A stretch of 64,000 bases of DNA from Neoceratodus forsteri. Lineage: Eukaryota > Chordata > Ceratodontiformes > Ceratodontidae. The stretch covers positions 285,763,001-285,827,000 of the forward strand of contig CM028131.1 in assembly GCA_016271365.2 (NCBI GenBank). The letters run 5' to 3'. The notes under the pieces are model-generated. The model had not been told where the DNA came from and searched no databases. It worked only from the letters and a program-made list of their open reading frames with translations. The stretch's first letter is position 1; every line of letters begins with the position of its first letter. Below are positions 57,362-64,000 of this stretch, in pieces. The position numbers and the translations under genes were made by a program.

Positions 57362-57937
57362 ATGAAGACAAGCAAGGCTACAGAAGAGGGAAACTGGTTA
57401 CCTAGACACCCTATAGGTTCTTATAAATGCAAATATTGTAACATCTGCAAAATAGCAGTTCCTGGAAACACCTTTACACATCCTACAAACATTGATATCA
57501 CTGTCAGAATAGAACAATGTATAACAAGTGATACCCCATTTGTTATCTATGTCTTATGGTGTACCTGCAGTAAAATATATGTAGGATGCACAACTAGGCC
57601 CTTCAAACAGCAAATGCAAGAACACGTGAGGTCTACAGAGAATGGCAAGGAGGATACATCTGATGGAGTACATTTCTCCATAAAACACAACTCTAGATTG
57701 GATGACCTCAGGTTTAATGGAATAGAACATATTCCCTCCCAGGAGAAAGGGGGCAATAGAACAAATATACTTGGTAAAGGAGAAAGCTTCTGGATATTCA
57801 CTTTGAAAGCTGTTAATCAATCAATCAAGTCTTTGTTTATCCAGGCGAACACCATTGATCAGGCTCATTTACAAGGTGGACCTGCGTTAAACCAGCAGGT
57901 CTCAATGACAACTGGGATATTAAGCCCTATCTACTAG
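57362..57937 (+). pseudogene. Penelope-like element GIY-YIG endonuclease domain
   Basis: C-terminal nuclease of the Penelope-like protein, which nicks the target DNA. The 191-codon open frame shows the Cys-rich lead KCKYCNIC (residues 22-29), the modified GIY strand FVIYVLWCTC (60-69), YVGCTTRPFKQQMQEH (73-88, standing for YIG and the following Arg/His helix), SIKHN, and GESFWIFTL with the catalytic Glu at about 141. The domain itself is open throughout. It begins downstream of a frame break, so its first Met is not the native start. Position and motif order match Neptune/Penelope-type elements. Confidence 0.9.
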
Positions 57938-58920
57938 ATTGAAGCTCTTGAGAATGATGGCTGAAGTCTGAATAATATACCACTATGTACTACAATGTAA
58001 TGAATACACCATGAAAAGATTTGTCTCCTTCATACTAATGTGTATCTATTGTTGTTTTTCTTCTCATAGGATTGTCCCTTTAAAAAGTTATGATTTTTTT
58101 CCTTTATTTGAGGTATGTCTCACGAATGATGATATGAATTATGAAATATGACATGAAAATAAGGGCAGTTTTGATAGAACATGTATAATATATTAAGTTA
58201 CAGCTCCCTGGGTGCATGGAATGCACTCTTATGGTAACCCAGGAAAAATGTTTCTTGTTTTCTTGCTTTCTTTTTTTATCTAACAATGAATGTTTATAAT
58301 GATACGCTAGCTTATGCCTTTGCAATTGAGAATTATTATTTATTATTTGTGGAATGCCATAGATTATTTGTTAAGTCAGAAAATTAGAGAAATTGTAACA
58401 TTTTTATGCAAATGAATCATTGTAAGTATGTTTGTTTGTTCCCTACAGGTGACTGTCTACCTTTCTCCTTTCTCCACCTCTACCCAGGAGATTCCTGAAA
58501 TACTGTTGATCACAGGGCTCCTTGCAGGATCACAGGAAATCAAGACTCTACTTTTCTTTTCAGTAAAATGTTTTATTACACAGGACAGTTAGCAATCAGC
58601 CATAAAATTAATATAATATACTAACAAACTAGTATATTATATTAATTTTATAGCTGAGTAATATAATATGAACTATGAAAAATGTTCTGAATCAGAGTAA
58701 CACTGTGAATTTAATATTTACTGGCTTTGTGCGTGTGTATTATATTAAGGCTTTTTTATAGAGTTTATTTTGCATCTGTATTTCTGATTTAGTATTTGTT
58801 CAATGCACTTCTGCTGTGTCACTAATTAAGTATGAATGTATATAAGGAACACTGCCTCTTCTTACATCTACGCCCCCTGACAAAGGGTTTATGGACCTCA
58901 AGCACTGGGGCTCTGTGTGG
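57938..58920 (+). other. 3' untranslated part of the Penelope-like element
   Basis: A/T-rich and without coding potential. It includes a perfect AT-rich hairpin (58602-58651). At 58871-58920 there is a CCCCTGACAAAGGG...GCACTGGGG segment that resembles the CUGANGA-type core seen in self-cleaving RNAs of such elements, but with changed core bases. Confidence 0.6.
58602..58651. other. Perfect 22-bp AT-rich hairpin
   Basis: Arms 58602-58623 and 58630-58651 are exact reverse complements, with a six-base loop ACAAAC. It lies in the 3' untranslated part of the Penelope-like element. Base composition is nearly all A and T. It may be a recombination or replication relic, a small nested inverted-repeat element, or an RNA structure. 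Confidence 0.9.
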
Positions 58921-59045
58921 CAGTGTGGTGGTCTGAGCACACTCACTGAAAATTTGCTATTAAAGCACCTAAATGTGAAGTAACAGTGACTGTTGCCTTA
59001 TTTACTTTCTGGAGTTCAGGTACACTCGGATTTTGGTTTTTACGC
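58921..59045 (+). repeat. 3' pseudo-LTR part of the Penelope-like element
   Basis: 58972-59045 repeats 39681-39760 in direct orientation (AAAGCACCTAAATGTGAAGT through GGATTTT and ACGC). 58931-58968 repeats 39636-39673 inverted. This marks the right end of the element. Confidence 0.85.
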
Positions 59046-59642
59046 TTAAGAGTATACAGCACCCCGTGTGGAGTTAAGTTATTCTATCATGCCTCATGAT
59101 TGGATGGGTGCCTACAGTTATTGTATGGGATTTGAGAGGGTGGTAGTGGCCCAAAGTACACTGGCTCCCAGAGAGTGTTCGCACCTGGAGGGAGTGTTTA
59201 AAATGACTTGCAATTGGCTAACTGTCACTTCCTTTCCAGCTTCCAGACCTGTGTTGCACATTAAAGACATTGTTACTCTGTTGAATTTTACTTTTGTGTG
59301 TGCACCCATTTTGCATAACCTGTTTACATTGCTTATTTGGTAAAGGTAACAACTGTCTCATTAGTCCCTAGGGAGTGGTCCAGTCAAGTGTAGGGAGGTG
59401 AGTAGATACTGCATCCCAGGGTGTGGTGCTGAACTTCATGTGGCCCACCTATTCTCTCTGGGTGGAGGCACCACTCTGTTTTTTATTTGATCTGGGACAA
59501 CCCCCAGGAGAAGTAACTAACCCTATCCTTCAACCACGTGGATCCTGTACAGTCACCAGACAGGGATGTGAACCTAGACATGGTGAAGGGGGGGTCACAT
59601 AGATGTGTCAAGGTGATTTACCTGCATTACCCCGCTAATGCC
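59046..59642. other. Unassigned stretch with a dispersed repeat
   Basis: No coding sequence recognised. About 59425-59515 resembles 13380-13490 (GCATCCCAGGG, GCCCAC, CTCTGGGTGGA, TTTTTTATTTGATCTGGGA). Confidence 0.45.
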
Positions 59643-59950
59643 AGTTTTATATTTATTTATTTATTTATGTCTCGGAATTACAAAACCTTTGAGTCAGAGA
59701 CTCATTTACAATGGTTCCACATCAGAGTGTACAAGTTACAAGTATAGAAAGATGAACTAAAAAAATAGTGCTTGGTACAATAATTGCAGTTACAACAACA
59801 GTAAATATTGAGACTCAAACTCAACACACATTACATGCATTTTGTATGACAAGCATTCTGGGAGTCAGTATCACAGTAGTTCAATACCCAGGAAGTGTCC
59901 TTCTTAGTTTTATCTCTGATACCTGTTGTGTACCAGTAGCAGTGATTTAC
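59643..59950 (-). mobile_element. LINE 3' end fragment
   Basis: TTTATTTATTTATTTATGTCTCGG then AAAACCTTTGAGTC and GGTTCCACATCAGAGTGTAC, the tail also seen at 48.23 kb. No coding part remains, so this is a strong 5' truncation. The upper limit is set by the CR1 tail. Confidence 0.7.
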
Positions 59951-60840
59951 ACAGAAACATAGAAGTTGTCGGCAGATAAGGACCTCTTGGCTCACCCAGT
60001 CTGCCTTATTTTCCCTACCTACAGTGCCATTGCAGACCCTACTTGGTCTCTGCTTTGCACCCCCCCTTTGCCTCATTTCTAAGATCCTCTTGTGTCTATC
60101 CCATGCTTTCTTGAATCCTGTAACTGTTTTAGCCCCCACCACCTCTGTGGGGAGGCAGTTCCAAACATCCACCACCCTTTCTGTGAAGAAGTACTTCATA
60201 TTTCCTATCAGCCCCCCAGCTTCATAGTGTGACCCCTTGTCCTTGAGCATCTCTGTCTCTGGAAAATACTCCCTTCCTGTACCTTGCTTATACCTGTGAG
60301 GTATTTCAATGTTTTTATCATATCCCCTCTTTCCCTCCTTTCTTCTATGGAATACATATTTAATTCCTTAAGCTGTTCTTTGAAGGACTTCTGATGCAGT
60401 CCTTGCACCATTTTGGTTGCCCTCCTCTGTACTGCCTCCACCCTGTCCACGCCCTTTCAGAGGTGGTGCTCCAGAACTGGACACAGTACTCAAGGTATGG
60501 TCTCACTAGTGATCTCTATGGGGTATTATTATTACCTCCCTCTTTCTGCTAGTGATACCCCTGCCTATGCATCTGAGCATCCCGCTTGCATTTACCACTG
60601 CCTTGTCACACTGTTTAGCTACCTTCAGGTCATCAGATATGATTACCCCCAGGTCCCTTTCCTGTTTTGTGACTGCTGGTACTTCTCCTCCCAGTTGATA
60701 CATTGCCCCTGGATTTCTGTGCCCCAAGTACATGATTTTGCACTTTTTTGTGTTGCAGCCCAGCTGCCAAACCTGTGACCATTCTTCCAGCTTTTTTAGA
60801 TTTTCTGTCATTCTTTCCACACACATCCCCCTGCCTATTT
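59951..60840 (-). mobile_element. CR1 fragment (thumb and 3' end)
   Basis: The minus-strand CR1 tail (ACAGAAACATAGAAG) starts at 59951. Frames 60250-59831 and 60450-60208 carry KYFFTERVVDVWNCLP and RRATKMVQGLHQKS; 60901-60506 carries EWSQVWQLGCNTKKCKIMYL and LGVIISDDLKVAKQCDKAV. The reverse transcriptase palm is absent, as in most CR1 copies. It serves here as a reference for the region deleted in CR1 number 2. Confidence 0.9.
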
Positions 60841-61425
60841 TCAGCCTCATCTCGGGGAAGGGGGACACAGAGGGATGCCAACTGACATTGAACCAGATCA
60901 AGCTTTTGGTGGTATTTTTAGTGAATTTTATCTAAAATCACAGTGTCAGCAGAGGAGACAGTATCCTCCTTGCCACCTATATTTTGTTGGCTCTCCCTGA
61001 TGGACCATCTCCAGGATTTCTGATGGGACCTTGGTCCCACACCACCTCAGTATCAGAACCAGATGACTCAGACTCAAAGGCACAAAGTTGCTAACACTGC
61101 TGTTATTGTCTATACTGGAGTCTGACTCATGAGATGTCCGGGACAGTGGAACACTGAAAGCATATGTAGTCATCCTTTCTGTGTCTCTGAGGGTGACACC
61201 CTTGCCAGTCTTGTTTTTTTAATAACAGTACCTCTACTACCTTGTTCCTTGTACTTCATACAGGGCAAACACCTGAGCTCCTCTTTCTAGTTCCATTGCT
61301 TGATCAGCCAGGGAGTGGGTCGCTTGTAAGGAATGGGTGGTGTGCAACTCCTGGTGCCACTCATAGCCTAGGAGTTACTGTATTTGCTTGTTGTTTTTTT
61401 TTACTGACAGAGAAAAAGGAGGAAA

Positions 61426-61440
<15 letters not shown>
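60841..61440. other. Unassigned stretch
   Basis: Includes a short Ser-rich minus-strand frame (61173-60946) with no known relatives to my eye. No element ends were recognised. Confidence 0.4.

Positions 61441-61487
<47 letters not shown>
61441..61487. repeat. (AG)n microsatellite
   Basis: Perfect AG run of 47 bases, with GA-rich flank from about 61410. Confidence 0.95.
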
Positions 61488-61490
<3 letters not shown>

Positions 61491-62501
61491 ATGGTCTGTG
61501 CTGTTGCCTCTCTCTTCAACTCTTCTATTGCATTCATATTTTTTTCTTTGACTATAGACATATTTATATATAGCATATTAATGTTAACACAAGTGCATGT
61601 ACTTTTCATGAAACTGATAGTGAACAGTTTTGTGTGATTGACCTAGAATCTTACATGGATCTGATTTTTTACCTTTGACTGGTTTATTTATGAAAACCAT
61701 ATGACTTAGAACTGATTTATCTAACACATGTATTGCTTAGTTGATTTTTATGTATTACTTAAGTAATAATTTCTTAAGCTGTATTAATACTACTTAATGT
61801 ACGTAAGAACATAATTTACTGAATTTATTAGAAATGAATCCATGAAATATCATTTGCAGGGAAGAAATGAGATAATACACACTGAAGTTTATTATTGTTC
61901 TTCACATATGAATTGAGTAATACATTTTTTGTAATGTTTTCTCTTATTTAAAAGAATTAAAATTTCAATAATAAAAAAAGACGATTTAGCTGTGAAACTG
62001 CTGAGACTGTGACTGCTAGTGCTTATCGTGCTAGTTGATTTAGCAACTTGCTAGTTTTGGGGATTGTTTTTACTTTTATTGGTTAGCTTTCCAATAATTA
62101 CTCCCAATTACTCTTCCCATTCCCACTTCTGTCCATATTTTTGTAATTGATGACTGACCAAGACAAAGAGAAAAGACTGTTTAAGTGCACATTTAATTTT
62201 TTTGGCCAAAGTGTCTGGATAACTCAGCAGGCTTTTTTTCTAACAAATATTACTAGTTTATTAAAGAAAGCATTCAGTGAACTACATAAAATACAGCCAT
62301 GGCTTCACATAGGTACAGCTGATGACTATCACAAATGCAATGTGCACATGAATTAAGAATAAACATATTTAGTCTACCTATAAAGTAATATTTTGTAAAC
62401 ATCTATGCATCACAGAACTGTTCATTATCTTATATACTGAATAACAGAATGTCATAATGTTCATCATGACTAACCAATTGAAAAAGGGGTGCCACATTTA
62501 A
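61488..62501. other. A/T-rich unassigned stretch
   Basis: No coding sequence. Part of it may be the 3' untranslated region of the L1-type piece that ends at 62502 on the minus strand, but no poly(T) landmark of sufficient length marks an end. Confidence 0.4.
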
Positions 62502-62871
62502 TCAAATTTTTCTGTGGTCTCTGTAATTAAATGACTCATGCTCATTTAAGGCTAATTTAGACAGGTATTTAGTCCATTCATTTATAGTGGGAGAGGATTT
62601 CTCCTTCCAGTGACTAAGGATCATGCACTTAAATCCTAGTGCTGCTAAAAGAAGCCATCTCTTTTCTGTCTGCTCTAAATTGAACTGATTACTTGTGTCC
62701 CCTAGTATGAAAATGTGGGGATCAAAAGGTAAAGCATTATTCAGAATTTGCTTGCAAGTTTCCCATATAATTGTCCAGGTGGGCTTAATGAGAACATGTA
62801 AAGTACAGTAAGTTAGCATGTGGATTACTACATTTTCATCATTTACTGTATGAGGATAGGACACGTTTATT
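62502..62871 (-). pseudogene. L1-type ORF2, C-terminal end
   Basis: The open frame matches the tail of L1-group ORF2 proteins: HMLTYCTLHVLIKPTWTIIW (the decayed Cys/His segment, family form HCPxxxxFWxxI), then PFDPHIFILGD, LLLAALGFKCMILSHWK (family form ALLAARKLILxHWK) and SPTINEWTKYLSKLALNEHE. It stops at 62871, where element X copy 3 begins. The first residues of the open frame (MCGQLHRLLELQA) come from X. The rest of the L1 upstream would lie past the window edge or is lost. Confidence 0.8.
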
Positions 62872-64000
62872 TGGAAAGCTATAGCCTGTAGTTCAAGGAG
62901 GCGGTGCAACTGGCCACACACCCCTTTTGGCCTATTTAAGGGATGCTGTCCTCACGCCACACACAAGCACTTTTCCTTGCAGTCAGAGGCTCTGTTGGTC
63001 TTCTTCTCTCCTGCCCCCCATCCCCGTGCATGCTTAGACTCTGCTTGGTTTGTGCTGGACTTCTGTTTTTCTGTTCTCCTGCTTTTGGTTTGTATTACTG
63101 GTATCCGGCTGCTCCGTGCTTCTGTGTGTGCAGGTTCCCTTCCTGCTCCTGCCCTTGTGTTTGCCTTGTTTCTTTCTTTTGGGCTTTCTAGTTTTCTAGT
63201 GCCCTTTCTATACATTGTTACTTACGCTTCAGGTTATGCTCTGTGTTTCCTTGCCTCAAGCTACCTTGTGCCTGTATCCCTAGGCTCCATTTCTCACCTA
63301 CTATTGCAGCCCTCTGTTCACCGCATTGTTCTCTGTATGCTTTGGCTTACCCTGCTTTCTGCCTAACAAGCTTCAGTCCCTACTATTGTCATTGTCTGTT
63401 TTAGCTCATGCTGCAATCTGCTGCCTTGCTCCGCTTAATTGATTACACCTGTTCATGGCTTTGCTGCCTAGCTAACAACTTCTCCCTGTTTCAATGCTTC
63501 ACAATAACCTAAGGAACCTAGTCCATGGAACTCAATCCCGCTTCCTGAACATATACCAAACAAATATTGCTGCTGTTTTCAGTGCATTGCCTCTCCCTAC
63601 AGTTTCTATGTTCATTCAGATTGCTACCCCTACAAGCTATAGTTTATTGCTGCTGGATGCTGCTCAATTATTTTTGCAGCCCTATTGCATTACTCCTCAC
63701 TTCTATGTTTGTGTTATTTAGACTCATTTATTGCTACTCCCACCTTTACAAAACCTCACTTATACCAAACCCTCAGCAGTCTGTTTCTGATGATAATCTA
63801 ATCCTGCTTGCATGGCTGGCATGTGTTTAAGTTGTTTCATTAGCTGCTTGCTGTTGTGGTGTCATGTATGTGGCTTCTTTGCTTTTCCTACGGTGGGGGA
63901 CTGAAGAGTCACATCGGGCATCATGGCTCCAGGCAGCAGGAGTAGCTTTTAACTTCTTACATGTTTTATTGGTCATTGGCTTGCTCTGGCCTTCTACTGC
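62872..64000 (+). mobile_element. Element X, copy 3 (left part, leaves the window)
   Basis: Starts TGGAAAGCTATAGCCTGTAGTTCAAGG, aligned with the A1 start, and has CCTATTTAAG at 62931-62940. A pyrimidine-rich leader with TTGCAGTCAGAGGCTC follows, and X-like C/T-rich sequence runs to the window edge. It interrupts the L1 fragment. No coding potential is visible. Confidence 0.65.
62931..62940 (+). promoter_or_regulatory. TATA-like box of X
   Basis: CCTATTTAAG about 60 bp from the element start. The other copies have CTATTTAAG (12918-12926, complement) and TACATAAA/TACATAAG (about 43784 and 56118). The constant distance to the left end suggests a Pol II core promoter inside segment A. Confidence 0.5.

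Noticed and set aside
1..64000. Host protein-coding exons
   Set aside because: Every frame with recognisable conserved motifs belongs to a transposable element. I saw no series of frames with splice signals that encodes a known host protein.
1..64000. CRISPR array, operons or other prokaryotic features
   Set aside because: Tandem arrays here are satellite-like or microsatellites without regular spacers. CR1, hAT, L1 and Penelope sequences show that the DNA is from an animal.

Overview
The window looks like intergenic DNA from a large, transposon-rich vertebrate genome. I find no host gene exon, no tRNA or rRNA gene and no CRISPR array. Almost every long reading frame that can be explained belongs to a retrotransposon or DNA transposon. 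The mix is CR1 elements with (TTTCTATG)n-type 3' ends, several L2/CR1-group LINEs with AAATA-type tails, an L1-type ORF1 and ORF2 fragment, a Penelope-like element, a hAT transposase relic and long non-coding retroelements. This mix suggests an amphibian, perhaps a caecilian. That is inferred from repeat style alone and is uncertain.

Layout. 1-4.5 kb: CR1 and L2-type LINE pieces. 4.5-7.1 kb: a hairpin-rich non-coding element (called A here) inserted in a LINE. 7.5-8.75 kb: a large inverted repeat. 9.3-13.0 kb: minus-strand copy of a long non-coding retroelement (called X). 14.0-15.5 kb: LTR-like element. 15.9-23.75 kb: one CR1 on the minus strand, carrying ORF1 esterase plus endonuclease and reverse transcriptase, split by a second CR1 (17.17-19.86 kb) and by a small insertion. 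24.9-28.7 kb: LINE split by element B. 29.1-33.5 kb: inverted second copy of A, itself split by the best preserved LINE of the window (30.75-33.4 kb). 33.7-35.4 kb: hAT relic. 36.3-37.86 kb: an L1-type ORF1 with a poly(A) end but no ORF2. 38.9-39.45 kb: second copy of B. 39.57-59.05 kb: a Penelope-like element of about 5 kb, expanded to 19.5 kb by an LTR-like insertion (41.38-43.26 kb) and by a 12.6-kb X element (43.73-56.35 kb) that contains further LINEs. 59-62.9 kb: LINE tails, CR1 and an L1 ORF2 end. 62.87-64 kb: start of a third X copy that runs out of the window.

The most interesting structure is X. Its left terminal segment (A1) recurs near the right end, sandwiched between two copies of a 125-bp segment, in the order A1 - interior - B1 - A2 - B2. 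This split-direct-repeat layout is the one known from Ngaro/PAT-type tyrosine-recombinase (DIRS-order) retrotransposons, and I see no target-site duplication, as those elements predict. X has no recognisable coding capacity here, so it would be a non-autonomous member. The nesting also gives a relative chronology: the Penelope-like element is older than the LTR-like and X insertions, and X is older than the LINEs inside it.
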